From assembly GCA_028095005.1 (NCBI GenBank), contig CM051459.1:129931657-129995656 (forward strand): 64,000 nucleotides of DNA, given 5' to 3'. Origin of the DNA: Rhynchospora pubera. Its lineage: Eukaryota; Streptophyta; Magnoliopsida; Poales; Cyperaceae. Of the stretch, positions 34,672 to 46,100 are shown one piece after another. Each line of letters opens with the position of its first letter. Within the stretch, counting starts at the first letter, position 1. A program made the translations under genes and the position numbers. The notes beneath the pieces are model-generated. The model saw only the letters and a list, made by a program, of their open reading frames with translations. It did no database searches and was not told the origin of the DNA.

Positions 34672-35079
34672 TTAACTTGTCAGAGAATATATGCGCACAT
34701 CTCTCTCCACAAAATGAAGAACGTAATTGCCCAAATTTCTCTCATCAGCAGTGAATGGGCCCAGGGTGTGATCATTTTGTACCAGAGATCGTATCATCAG
34801 ATAGAAATTGCATTGGGAAAAAATGTGAATCGTTGACTCCGAACTGTTTAGACAGAGAACACATCTGTTTGGCAAGCATCATCCTCTTCTCTGCAGGTTG
34901 TCTAGGGTTGCTATTTTGTTCTGAAACATTCGCCAGATGAAGATTTGAAACCTCGACGGTATCTTAAGTGACCAGTTTCTGCTGAGGTAGGAGGAGTGTA
35001 AGGGGTTAGATTTAATGAAGTTGTATGTTGAACTTGTGGTGAATTTACCTGCGGCCCCCTTTAATATACAGAGAGGCAT
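34672..35079 (-). pseudogene. LINE ORF2 C-terminal (zf-RVT) fragment
   Basis: Two minus-strand frames together show the reverse-transcriptase zinc-binding module: GKFTTSSTYNFIK, WSLKIPSRFQIFIWRMFQNK and LDNLQRRG, then CVLCLNSSESTIHIFSQC. This matches the region at 7080-7370 of the LINE above in layout (WKARAPLKVKIFFWLA, CAICH...HLLVHC). It belongs to a different, older LINE copy; no ends were found. Confidence 0.75.
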
Positions 35080-35644
35080 GTCTGGCGTGTCTGAGAGGAA
35101 GCATTGGTATGATATTTTTTACCATAGCTATGACAGTATGCAACTGAGAAGTAGTGACTTAGTTGGAAGGCAGCAATTGATTGAATAACTGTAACGGATT
35201 TAGAAATATAAATGTTAAACCCACACGTACATTTGAAAAAAAAAATCTATGTTTGTTTTCTTCTCCCTTTTATTGTTCATTTCATGGACGCTCTAATATA
35301 ATCTTAAATTATCATTCTTTACCATATTAGAATAGCGGCAGATGAGGATAATGTGGATGACGATAAAAATGGGGATAACTCATTTAGACAGTTATTAACG
35401 CGTTTTTATTGATGTATTATCTGTGGGGATGATGGAGATGATATAGAAGAGATGATCATCTTAAGTATTTCCGGTTTTCTATTAGTGCGTGTTGAGCTTT
35501 TCTGTAAGAGAAATGTTTGGGCCCGATGTTCTGTGATTTTTACTTTAGGATGAAAATGACATCTAAGAAAGAAACTGATATAAGAAAGGGTGCATGATTG
35601 GGATTATAAATTCAGGATCGTTGTGCAGAAGATGGCCTCGCAAT
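35080..35644. other. intergenic
   Basis: No gene or element with defined ends is supported. Confidence 0.45.
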
Positions 35645-35652
35645 GATTTGAC

Positions 35653-36472
35653 CATGGTTTTAAAACTCGGCCGAGTCCGAGCCGACTCGGGCGAGTCAGA
35701 TCGGACTCGGCAGAGGACGAGCCGATTTTTGGCGAGTTGGAACGGAATCGGGGTTGAAAGTTGAATTAAGGGGAAATCTAATTGAAATTGAACAAAATTA
35801 GATGGGAACTACCAATTCAACACAAATACTATCAATTCTTATTACCATTTCACCACATAAACCGCTGAAATTTGGGAATTAATGTGATTCAGTACGTAGG
35901 CGGGGAAGAGAAACAGAAAGGGGGAAGCTCAGGAAAATAAAACGGAGATAAATTAGTGGGAATGGTGAAGACAGGATTCTTGGGAGAGAGAAAGGGGTTT
36001 GGTATCTAGGATTCAATGTGGCCATATCAATGAAGAAAAGGTGAAGCGGGTTAAAATTGATCATTTAATTGATATAATATTTCAAAATTGTGTTTTTACA
36101 TTTTATCTAATTCTAAACTCTGAAAGAATGTTTATTCCAATTTTTTATATTATGTTATTATTTTTAAAGACAAACTATGCTTTTGAGCTATATTATGGTT
36201 GAACAATTTTATTTTCAATAAACTGATATTATATAATTTTATATTATAGTTTATTTTCACTCATCAAATATTCACTTTATTAATTATTTTTGAACAAATA
36301 TTTTTTTTCTTAATTTTTTTCAAGTTTTTTTATTATTTTAAGAGATTAAAAATGATTATTTATAAAATTCCGAGTTTCTGATCCGAGTCACCCGAGTTTT
36401 TCCGAGTCATCCGATTCGACTCCTTTATCCAACACTCCGAGTCCGAATCCGAATCCGAGTTTCAGAACCATG
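35653..36472. mobile_element. hAT-type non-autonomous element, 820 bp
   Basis: Flanked by an exact 8-bp target-site duplication GATTTGAC (35645-35652 and 36473-36480). The ends CATGGTTTTAAAACTCGG and CCGAGTTTCAGAACCATG are 18-bp inverted repeats with two mismatches. Next to each end are clusters of CCGAGTC/GACTCGG motifs, the subterminal repeats to which hAT transposases usually bind. The centre is AT-rich with no coding capacity. The element lies in the 7.3 kb that the downstream duplicated unit has lost. Confidence 0.9.
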
Positions 36473-36480
36473 GATTTGAC

Positions 36481-37920
36481 CAAATCATACTGCTCGATCA
36501 TTTGAACCTTTTTAATGTCCTCGGCATCGTGGTCTTTTAAACACTGTTAATTGAAGCGTATTTGGTTTGTTGAGACAATTATGACGCAATACAAGAATCC
36601 CATCGAGGATATCTCGGAGTATTTCATCCGAGATACCTTGTGGTATTTCACCCACGATCATTTGAATTGTTTAATCCGAACATTACGTGGGTAATTCTTC
36701 CGAAATATTTCAGAGTGCTTCCTATTCACCCAAGATATGTAGGGGATGTTTCATCGGACCATGACGCGAGTAATTCATCCAAGGTCTCTTGGATTGTTCA
36801 ATCCAAACATGACGCGAGTCGTTCTCCCGAAGTACGTTAAGGCGCTCCATACTTCTCGAGATACCTTAGGATTCCGAGTATAATGCGAACCCAAACCGAG
36901 AGGGTACCTTACCCGAGGGTACCTCACCTAAGGGTCTCTCACCCGAGGGTATTTTACTCGAGACCTCACCCTCATTCGAGGGTATCTCACCGAGACCTCT
37001 CCCCAGGGTACCCAGGAATGTTGCATCCGAGCACGACGCGAACTGAATCTCATCCGAACTTATCTTAGAATCTGACGAGGACTATCTTTAGTTTAGGACA
37101 TTACTATATTTGTAATTTTATATTTTCTTTCTCTTTCTGCAAATTTTCTTTTTTTGGATATTATTTATGAAAATATACTGACTTGTTGTCCAAGGCGCCG
37201 CCTCCTACATAAAGGGATGCTTGTCATTGTAAACAGTTTAATTGATTAATTAATGAAATTCTCCTTTGGGCTCTTTGAGTTCTTTTTCCTATTTAGCATT
37301 TCTTTGTGATTTCTAATTCCACTAAACCATTTATCGCCGGCCTCCTCAGGCGGACCGGTGGTTTGGGACGAGCGCCGTCGTCAAATTACATAACGCTTAA
37401 TTGGGTAAAATAAGATGTAATTGCAAAATTGTGAAAACCATAATAAATTGTTAGGCGTATCAGAAGAAAAACGTAACTGATGCAACAACCATAGAAGCCA
37501 AACCATCACCCGAGGTACGTAATAGGTCTGGAGTGTACACAAATGGTTTGCCATGCCCTTACTCAGATTGTTATGATAAATTGATAATCTATGCACGATA
37601 TATATATATACACAAAATTAGTGGATATGTAATAAATGCTTTCATGAACAATAAAAACATTATGAAATAAAAAAATGGAATATGCATGTATGAAGGAAAA
37701 ACTGACAGATCAGCCTGTACATGGTAAATTTATTTACTTTTTTGAGATGAAACCGACACTACTAACTATACTAAAAAGCACCCAACAAATTGAGCTATTT
37801 TATTTTGATGCTATTGGTTAATAATCGCCCTCTCTTTCTATCTATCTCTATCTGAACCTTTCTTCAGTTACTGCTGTTTCTCTTGAAACATCTCTGATCC
37901 TTTAAATGCTGCTCTAGTAT
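36481..37920. other. degenerate LTR-like / repetitive DNA
   Basis: Repeated phrases such as GACGCGAG and ACCCGAGGGTA occur at about 36730-37040, followed by TTTAATTGATTAATTAATGAAA and a GC-rich CGCCGGCCTCCTCAGGCGG near 37335. This resembles the inner end of a gypsy-type LTR, but no second LTR, target-site duplication or coding domain was found. The remaining part is plain AT-rich DNA. Confidence 0.4.
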
Positions 37921-38122
37921 GAAGTGTCAGTTTCCAATCTCTATAAATCAGCAACCTCTTGCATGCTTTCTCCTCAATTCCTCTCTGTTCAGCATCCTCT
38001 TGCATGATCTCTCTTAAATCCCTTTTAAACCCGTTCTGCATTTCTCAAGTACCTAAATTTGTTATTAGCGATCTCTCTCTCTCTTTTGTTGAATTCATAA
38101 TTATCTCAGGTATCTCAGGATA

Positions 38123-38308
38123 ATGGAGCCTCTAAGCATTGTCACATTCACCGGCACCTTGATTGGTCCGATAGGGTTTATCATCTACCGTATGAAATCA
38201 TGCTTTGGCATTTTTGGACGGCTTATTGACTGCCTGAAGCACCCCCATCCACCTCCTCAAAGGCCAGTTGTCGCACCATGGAAGAAGCGAGAAGATGAGC
38301 GGGCTTAA
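38123..38308 (+). CDS. small putative membrane protein, 61 aa
   Basis: The ATG at 38123 opens 61 codons: MEPLSIVTFTGTLIGPIGFI, one hydrophobic segment (about residues 5-22), then a basic and Pro-rich tail with CLKHPHPPPQRP and KKREDERA. A TATA box CTATAAATC lies at 37941-37949, about 180 bases upstream, with a pyrimidine-rich leader between and a possible acceptor TATCTCAG close to the ATG. The 3' side is AT-rich like a plant 3' UTR. Promoter, leader and frame order agree with a small expressed gene, but I do not recognise the family. It lies in the part deleted from the downstream unit, so it is single-copy in the window. Confidence 0.45.
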   Translation: MEPLSIVTFTGTLIGPIGFIIYRMKSCFGIFGRLIDCLKHPHPPPQRPVVAPWKKREDERA

Positions 38309-39118
38309 ATTTGCTGTGTATTTAATTAAATCACAGCTAGAAGGCTAAAGTTTCTGGATGTATAATTTTGGGAGGAATTGATTTTGAGTTGTAAGAATGT
38401 ATGTTGATGCAGTTGCAAAACATGTAGTTACCAACTTATGGAATTTTTAATGAGATGGGAATTTACAAAGATCACTACCTTATCTTAGGTTCCATCTTTG
38501 ACGGTTTTTGGTGAGGTGCCAGAAGAACCTGAAGACCCACTATCTAACTGATTACTAAAACTATTCTATAAATTTATTTCTCACGATATTGAATTTTTTA
38601 TATTGGTATCTAAATTGTTTAAGGAAACTAAATCGGGCTTTGATGTAAAACTGTTTGTCTGACATGCATTTTGGTGCAATTTATTTAAGCTTTAATCTGT
38701 TTTTGTGTCATTTATTCTAGTGTATCTCCGCGTTTTGTAGAATTCTCACAGCAACCGAAATTTCGAAGACAGTTTTTCTTTAATAAAAGAAAATTTTGTC
38801 AATTACGTATTGTCGTTAACAAACTGAGAGACAGGTGGTAATTTTTTTTATTTCAACAAAAACAAGTTAGTAAAAACGCAATAAAATGTTTCTTGCATAT
38901 TCATAATATGAGAATTAATCGCTTTCAACTCGTTTTAAAGTTGTGTACTTAAATCGGAGTCTGGATACCACAACCTATAAAACCTAAGAACATCAAAAAT
39001 TCCAAATAGATCATTATAAAAAACCCGTAGGTTGGCAGGTCTATTTTTTTCACAAGTGAGATGTAGTCTTATGTTTTATGCGGACAGATGCATTATTGGT
39101 TGGTCACAGATGACAAAG
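38309..39118. other. intergenic
   Basis: Presumed 3' UTR of the small gene followed by AT-rich DNA. No other feature is supported. Confidence 0.45.
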
Positions 39119-39295
39119 CCATGTATGGATGCGGTTTTCTATCAGTATGACGAGTTTAAAGTAATTTGCTCGCCATTCAATCGTTACCAAGATATATACT
39201 GCTGAAACTTGTACCTCACTCAGGAAACCAAATCATGTGCCGCGCGGCACTGTGCAGCGCAGAAATCCAGACCGTCCAGATTAAATCCAATAGAT

Positions 39296-39761
39296 GAGGG
39301 AGCCCCATGCATGTAACAGATTGTAAGGCCCGAAAAAGATCTAACCGTCAAAATCGGATCATACGGCTCGGATTGGTGCACGGCATGGTACCGCGCGGCA
39401 CTGGACTCACTCAGGGCCTGCAGTGAATTACTTTCATCAATTTGATCATTATACTATTTTATGATGCCGTGTTGAATAAATTATTCTTATTCAATAAAAG
39501 TTGGTGATTTGTCATGTTTTGTTAGTTTGAGGGAGCCCCATGCATGTAACAGATTGTAAGGTCCGAAAAAGATCTAACCGTCAAAATCGGATCATACGGC
39601 TCGGATTGGTGCGCGGCATGGTACCGCGCGACACTGGACTCACTCAGGGCCTGCAGTGAATTACTTTCATCAATTTGATCATTATACTATTTTATGATGC
39701 CGTGTTGAATAAATTATTCTTATTCAATAAAAGTTGGTGATTTGTCATGTTTTGTTAGTTT
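39296..39761 (+). repeat. 233-bp direct tandem repeat upstream of UGT (also 62819-63284)
   Basis: Two head-to-tail copies of 233 bp (39296-39528 and 39529-39761), differing at few positions. Each unit has GAGGGAGCCCCATGCATG, CGGATCATACGGCTCGGATT and the GC-rich ATGGTACCGCGCGGCAC block. Just upstream is a perfect 14-bp palindrome GTGCCGCGCGGCAC at about 39238-39251. The family has a diverged reverse member at 22290-22520. It is probably a dispersed repeat that later duplicated in tandem. Confidence 0.9.
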
Positions 39762-40268
39762 GAAAATTTGGGTAATTTCTTGTAACTCACATGAAGCTTT
39801 TTATTATTTAATGAAATTTTGCTACTTGGCAATCGCCAACCAGCTCTCCAAAAAAAATATAATAATAAATAAATAAAAAGAAAATTTGAGCCATTGAAAA
39901 ACTTCATTGTACGGAGTAATGTATTTTATATCAGATTACATGTATCCCCCCTTACCATCGAGCCTTGCTTATAACCAACATTAGCAATATATTTCCTGGA
40001 TAGCCACTATCCAGTTTATCTAAAAAAAACATTATCAATATATATATATATTCTTACGAAAGTACTAAAATTATTGTACTTTTTATTATAATTAAATAAA
40101 ATCACTTATGGCTAGGCATTATAATTCCATGATGTACCAAATGATGATACCATATTTTTCAATGTTTATCAAACCGGATAAATGAAACGATTAATTGGGT
40201 ACGCTAGTTCGCTCGTCGCACATTCATGATTCATCTCAAACGCACCATGTACTCCATCCTTGTGCAGC

Positions 40269-40275
40269 TATATAT
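40269..40275 (+). promoter_or_regulatory. candidate TATA box of the UGT gene
   Basis: TATATAT at 40269-40275, about 145 bases before the ATG, in the right range for a plant promoter with a leader of about 110 nt. It is kept in the second copy (63792 onwards). Confidence 0.5.
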
Positions 40276-40418
40276 GCTGCTTCCGTTCCTTAGAAACATT
40301 TTTTTTTTAATCCTTTTTTCCGAGGAACGTCCCCCAGACTTCCAAGCTAGCCTCACACGCACCATCCAATTATCCACATTTTCCTACACAAAAACTCTCT
40401 CAACCTTCCAATAAAAGA

Positions 40419-41801
40419 ATGAAGGCGAAACAGGTAGTTTTGTATCCCTCCATGGGCGCAGGCCACCTTAGGCCTATGCTGGAACTAGCCAAGCAATTTG
40501 TTCGCCACGGTGTCTCAGTCATCATACCGGTGATCACTGGAGGACCAGCTACAGACTTGGTATCAAAATATTCCAACTCCAATCCAAGCATCTCGTTTCA
40601 CGTCCTACCGCAGATCACCCCAACAGCACCCCATCCTGCACCATTTGTCAACGTGATAAACACGCTAAAAGACTACAATGATGGTCTCCGCACCTTCCTT
40701 ATAATGCAGTCCGATATGTCACCCATCTCGGCAATAGTTCTTGACATATTTTGTATCCATGCACTAGACGTCGCGTCTGAGCTAGGCATACCTGCTTATT
40801 TTTTCTTCACATGCAATGCTTCAACCTTGTCTGTATTTTTTCAACTTCTGACATATCTTCCCAAGCACCCTATGGGGGATATTGGTACAACAATAATGCA
40901 ATTCTCGGGTGTTCCACCCTTGCTGGCGTCACACCTCCCCAGTGGACTCTTTGATCCAACAACAGAGCAGTATAAACTTAGTTTGTACATGATTAATCGA
41001 TGGGCAGAGGGGAAGGGAATACTTGTTAACTCATTCGAGTCGCTGGAACCTCGAGCTGTGAGGGCTTTGAAAGATGGGTTCTGTTTGCCAAACAGTACTA
41101 CACCATCTATTTACTGTATTGGCCCGGTGATTGTTTATGAAGAACAGAAAGAAGAGCGGCATCTGTGTCTATCATGGCTTGATACACAACCAAAGAAGAG
41201 TGTTGTATTCCTGTGCTTTGGGAGTAAGGGTTCTTTCCCCATAGAGCAACTCAAGGAGATCGCAAATGGTTTAGAGAACAGTGGCCAGAGATTTTTGTGT
41301 GTCTTACGGAGCCCACCAACAGTCAACCCAGCCGAAGTCTTCCAGCAAACAGCTGAGCCAGATCTTGATATACTGTTGCCAGAAGGTTTCTTGGACAGGA
41401 CCAAAGATCGGGGCATGATTGTACAAGTGTGGGTTCCACAAGTAGAGGTTCTAAAACACGAGGCAGTTGGTGGTTTTGTGAGTCACTGTGGCTGGAATTC
41501 CACACTGGAGGCACTGAATTTTGGGGTACCGATGATATGCTGGCCGTTGTATGCGGAGCAGAAGATGAATAAGGTGTTCTTGGTGGAGGAGATGAAGGTT
41601 GGCGTTGAGTTGAAGGGGTACGAGGACGGTTTCGTGCGGGCAGACGAAATAGAGGCAAAAGTAAGATGGATTATTGAGTCAGATGGAGCAATGGATCTCA
41701 AGAATAGAATGATGGAGGTGAAGGAAAGTGCAATTAAGGCCATGGAAATGGAAGAATCTTCCTTTGGTGCTTTTATTGAATTTTTAGAATGTTTGAACTA
41801 A
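40419..41801 (+). CDS. UDP-glycosyltransferase (family 1, UGT88-like)
   Basis: A single-exon gene of 460 codons, the normal length for plant UGTs. The N-terminus MKAKQVVLYPSMGAGHLRPM carries the catalytic His16; Asp109 (IVLDIF) is the likely partner of the His-Asp dyad. The 44-residue PSPG box runs from W338 to Q381 with HCGWNS and a final Gln, which in known UGTs favours UDP-glucose. Position 22 of the box is Trp, not the Arg found in Lamiales UGT88D glucuronosyltransferases. The overall pattern resembles the UGT88 group, which glucosylates flavonoids, chalcones and related phenolics in the cytosol; the acceptor here is unknown. No frame damage is seen. The start is supported by the upstream in-frame context and by its conservation in the second copy. 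It lies between the two PWP1 copies and is the only complete gene in the duplicated unit. Confidence 0.92.
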   Translation: MKAKQVVLYPSMGAGHLRPMLELAKQFVRHGVSVIIPVITGGPATDLVSKYSNSNPSISFHVLPQITPTAPHPAPFVNVINTLKDYNDGLRTFLIMQSDMSPISAIVLDIFCIHALDVASELGIPAYFFFTCNASTLSVFFQLLTYLPKHPMGDIGTTIMQFSGVPPLLASHLPSGLFDPTTEQYKLSLYMINRWAEGKGILVNSFESLEPRAVRALKDGFCLPNSTTPSIYCIGPVIVYEEQKEERHLCLSWLDTQPKKSVVFLCFGSKGSFPIEQLKEIANGLENSGQRFLCVLRSPPTVNPAEVFQQTAEPDLDILLPEGFLDRTKDRGMIVQVWVPQVEVLKHEAVGGFVSHCGWNSTLEALNFGVPMICWPLYAEQKMNKVFLVEEMKVGVELKGYEDGFVRADEIEAKVRWIIESDGAMDLKNRMMEVKESAIKAMEMEESSFGAFIEFLECLN

Positions 41802-43120
41802 GAAAACATCTACACAATGTGGTGGTATTGATTGCTGGTGTTGCAATTGTGATTGTGTTACAATATGATCGAAGGAAAAAAATATATAGTCGAACCATAC
41901 GTTGAATGCTTTTCATTTTCAGCATTTTGAATCGCTTTAGTTCTAGTACCTCTTAAAACATAATAATATTGCCGAAACCTTCCCATTTCCAATCTTTTTA
42001 AAATTAAAAGAGCCAAACCAACACTCCCTCCATTTGTTATAAAGGGACAGGAGTGTCTTAGGATATGACAAGATGGCATGTGGAAAATTATATCATATTT
42101 CCACATACCTCGCAGGGGCATTCATCCAGAGGCTAGATAGTTGGGTTTTGTATTGTTTGTACATTTCAACCCAGTTACTCATTAATTGAACGATGATTTT
42201 TTTATCTACTCGAGAAGACAAGAACAAGGAGAAATGTCATGTGTAACCCGGCAAAATATTGTGGATAACCTCACAAATATCTTGCCTAAATTAAACCAAT
42301 TTAAAGCAAGATGACATAGAAAAACACACGTTCTCATTATCATACAACTGTCATGTTTTAATCTTAACTTCAAAGAAAAAGAAATTAAAGAAAAAAAGGA
42401 ATCTCATTGATGCGATGTGGGTTTTAAAAATTAGCTAAAATATGTGAAGAAATTCTACTAAAACGGTCATGCAAACCCAAGTAAAAAAGGATATAAAAGT
42501 TTCGAGTTTTGCACTAGACACTGTAAATTTACCTTCTCCAGTGGCATAACTAAAAAGGATAAAATTCAAAATATTGGGCTTTTCCCTGTACGAGAAAACA
42601 ACTAATGAGGCAATTTTGAGGGCAAAATAGAAGAAAAAATAATCCATAAAACTTTACCTGAAGCGATCCGAGAGAAATCGATCTCTAGTCTGTACGACAC
42701 TACGAGAGCCGCTCCACTTCACTCAAGAATTGAATGGAGGAATGGATTGGGAGGCAAAGATTCGACGAGGTGACTATTGAAAAGCGAGGTTTGAGAGTTG
42801 AGATTGGGGTCAAGCTCGAGAAGTCGATAAGGTTCAACTAGAGGCGGAGAGGGCGGAGCGTCGGTCTCTTAGCTCGAGTTGAGACTGAGGGCCGGACGAA
42901 GGAGAAGTCGAGTTTAAATCGAGCACGATAAAATCTGAGGGCCGAGCGGAGTTTTCGGCCCTGTCCGAAATAGGCTCGGTCCACTTACGAAAAACGAGCT
43001 GTCCGATCCGTTGGCCCACGGACAGACTCGGCCCACTAGCAGGCCTCATCTACTAGTTACTTTCACTCAGGAAAGAGGGGAACAAAAAAGGTAAAAGCTG
43101 CACTAGTGTTCGGTGTTCCC
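41802..43120. other. UGT 3' flank to the duplication junction
   Basis: AT-rich 3' flank, then at about 42660-43060 a GC-richer stretch (AGGGCCGGACGAAGGAG, CGGACAGACTCGGCCCAC) with no open frame that can be supported. The segment ends at the tandem duplication junction 43120/43121. Confidence 0.5.
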
Positions 43121-46100
43121 CTACTCTTATGTGCTATTTCAAATATACATTTTTTTTCCTGATTTCTAGGTATTGACATTTTTGGTAAAGGTGTGGACCT
43201 TTATTATACTAGCAATGACATGGACCCTTATCTAAAGAAAAACACAGAGGTGGGGTCTCTCTCTCTCAGAGTACCTACTCTTACAAGACTTAGAGAAAAA
43301 GCCTAACCTTAATACTTGTTGTCAGGAAAATGCTGACGATGAAGAAGAAGAAATAGAGGACATGACAATAAAACCTACTGATGCTGTTATTCTTTGTGCT
43401 CGTGTTGAAGATGAAGTAAACCTTCTTGAGGCATGCATTCTACTTTTTCAATAACATCACCCTTTTCTTTTGGTCAAAAATAGTTAGAATACTATTAATT
43501 GCACTCATAGTAGAGCCATTAGTTGCATATTTATGGGTGTCTATGTGGGAGACGTCATTTGAACAGAGGTTTAGAACCAAATTTCTGGTCCTGTCCTGTT
43601 TGTCGGCCTAATTTAGTTGGGTGAGGATGAAAAAATGTTCAATTATTGCAACTTTTTATACAGTTCAGTATTGATGGGCCCAAACTAAGGATGCTAACTG
43701 AAACACAGTAAAACTGAAGTGTACCGTCAATATTAGTGTTGGATAGTGTCTTAATGCTTCTGCTATTGTTTGTAACTTGAAAGTGTGTGTGTTTTTTTTT
43801 TTTTAAAAAAAGTTGGATTATGCTGAATAATCCAAAAGGCATCATTTTGGTCCAATTTCTCATTTTTTGGTTAGTTTGAAGTGAACTGGCCGAAACACAA
43901 AAGTACTAGCAGCGCAATGTAAGTTTTATAACATCTCATGTATAAAAACATATTACCGCTGTTTTTGTAAAGCTGGTCAAAATTTCTATTTTGATTTCTA
44001 TTTTTGTATCAGTTTCGTACATTTGGACAGCCATGTTCTCTCTGTGCATTACAGGTTTGTATTTTTGAGGAGGCTGAGGATGGAGACTCAAACATGTATG
44101 TACACCATGACATTATTCTTTCCGCATTCCCCCTATCTATGGCTTGGTTGGACTGTCGACCACAAAGTGGCGAAAAAGGTGAGATATGTTATGAAGGGTC
44201 TGTTAGAATATTAACTTAACTTATATAAGCTTGTACAGCTAACTTGTCTTGCCGACACTTGTAATGCTATTTTTAATATATGTACATACATATACACATT
44301 TTAGAGCCTTAAACGAGTCTTAGTCTAGATTATACAAAATTAGATAGATATAGAACCAAAGTAAGATCGTTTAAGGCTCTAAAATGTGTATATGTATTCT
44401 GTAGTTGAACCTGATCAAGTTGTAGCTAACTCTGGATTGTTTGATTATCTAGCAAATGGATTTTTTTATCTTTTTTCCATAACTATTTTCTTCCTGTTGT
44501 CGCCGCAGGAAATTTTGTTGCAACAGGAACTATGGGTCCTGCTATTGAGATCTGGGACCTCGATCTTGTAAGTTAGTTTTTCTTTCTCCCTATATTTTCG
44601 TTAAAAAAATCGAAAGGTTGTGCTGGATATGAATATATAATGATAGTAAGTTAGTAGTAACTCTGTAAACCTGTTTGCAGTGACAATTAAAGCACCATTC
44701 TGCTAGACACAATATGGTTTTAATTGTTGGTGGCAAAGATTAGTATAAGCAATAAACATATATTAGTTATATACTTATATCATATATGAGAACTCATGAA
44801 TCCAACAAATTTGAGTAGTCTTTATAATAAATAACATATCACAGCAAAGATGCCTTTGATGATATTGTGATTCTTGTGTCCCTTCTTTTTGGTTTTTGAC
44901 AGATTGATGAGGTTCAACCACTGTTGGTTTTAGGTGGTAAGAAAAGAGTTAAAGGAAAAGAGGTTATTTCTCATCTTCTTCTTCATATCGCGAATATGTT
45001 TTTCGGTTTTCTGTTTATATAATATTTTGTAATGTGGTTTCTAGAATTACGTAAATGTAGTTTAGACAAACAAGTAAATTGATTTTTTTTAAGGTCAAAG
45101 TTCAGTTATTCCCTTGCAAGCTGTAGATGATTCTCTCACCCTCTTTACAAAAAAATACAATGTTCCCTTGGAAACCCACATTAGCCCATATGTCTCTGTA
45201 AAAAGATTGCTTTTCGAGGTTTCATTAAGGTTCAGTTTTGCATCTTTCACAAAGAGACCGCAAGTTAAAAGATCCTGAAGATTTTTTTTAGAATCATGCT
45301 GCTTTTTTAAAGTTAGTGCTGCTTGTTTAGAAAAAAATCAAGAAGGGGAAGTTCAAGAAGGGAAGTCATAGGGACTCTGTGCTTGGTCTAGCATGGAACA
45401 AGGAGCTGAGGTGAGTATTTATAAATTGTTTCTCCCTTAAGTTGTATTTTTTTGGATAACTTGACAGAGTCCCTTAAGTTGTTACTTTTGTTTCTCAAGG
45501 ACCTTGAAATTTCAGATGTTTCAACAAACTATAATATTCCCTAGCAGGGATAGATACAAAGAAAGGTTCAGAGCAAAAAGAAAAATTGAATTTCATATCA
45601 ACACAATGTCGAATAAAAATTTATTATAAATATTGAACTAAAGAAAGATAAATATTGTGCTCTTGTTGCATAACAAAACCTAAACTGAATAAATATGAAT
45701 AATTCTTGAAAGTACAAGAGTACCATGCGTCTGTGGTAGGTGTTGGTTTTAAAATCTGTGCCTATAGGATGTAATAAGCTTGTGCATTCAATTAGAAAAG
45801 ATGGTGTCAAATAGTTGTGTTGTACTGTATACTAGGAATGTTCTAGCAAGTGCAAGTGCAGATAAGACTCTTAAAATTTGGGACGTGGTTCAGGAAAAAT
45901 GCGCTGTCACTCTTGAGCATCATACTGACAAGGCAAGCTACTATCTTTGATTTCATCTTTTACATTTAAGTCTTTTATCATCATATCCGTTAAATTTTAG
46001 AAGTTAGAGAAATAATCATATTGTCATAATTTGGTTTAGTTTTGTTTAATTTCTTTTACTGTATTTTGCGTTCGTGTATTGAAGATTTATTACATTGTTC

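Larger units (their letters stand above)
39119..40477 (+). repeat. segmental duplication, upstream unit, part 3 (pairs with 62642-64000)
   Basis: Matches 62642-64000 at a constant offset of 23,523 bases up to the window end, with only a handful of single-base differences seen. It covers the tandem repeat, the UGT promoter and the first codons of the gene. Confidence 0.95.
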
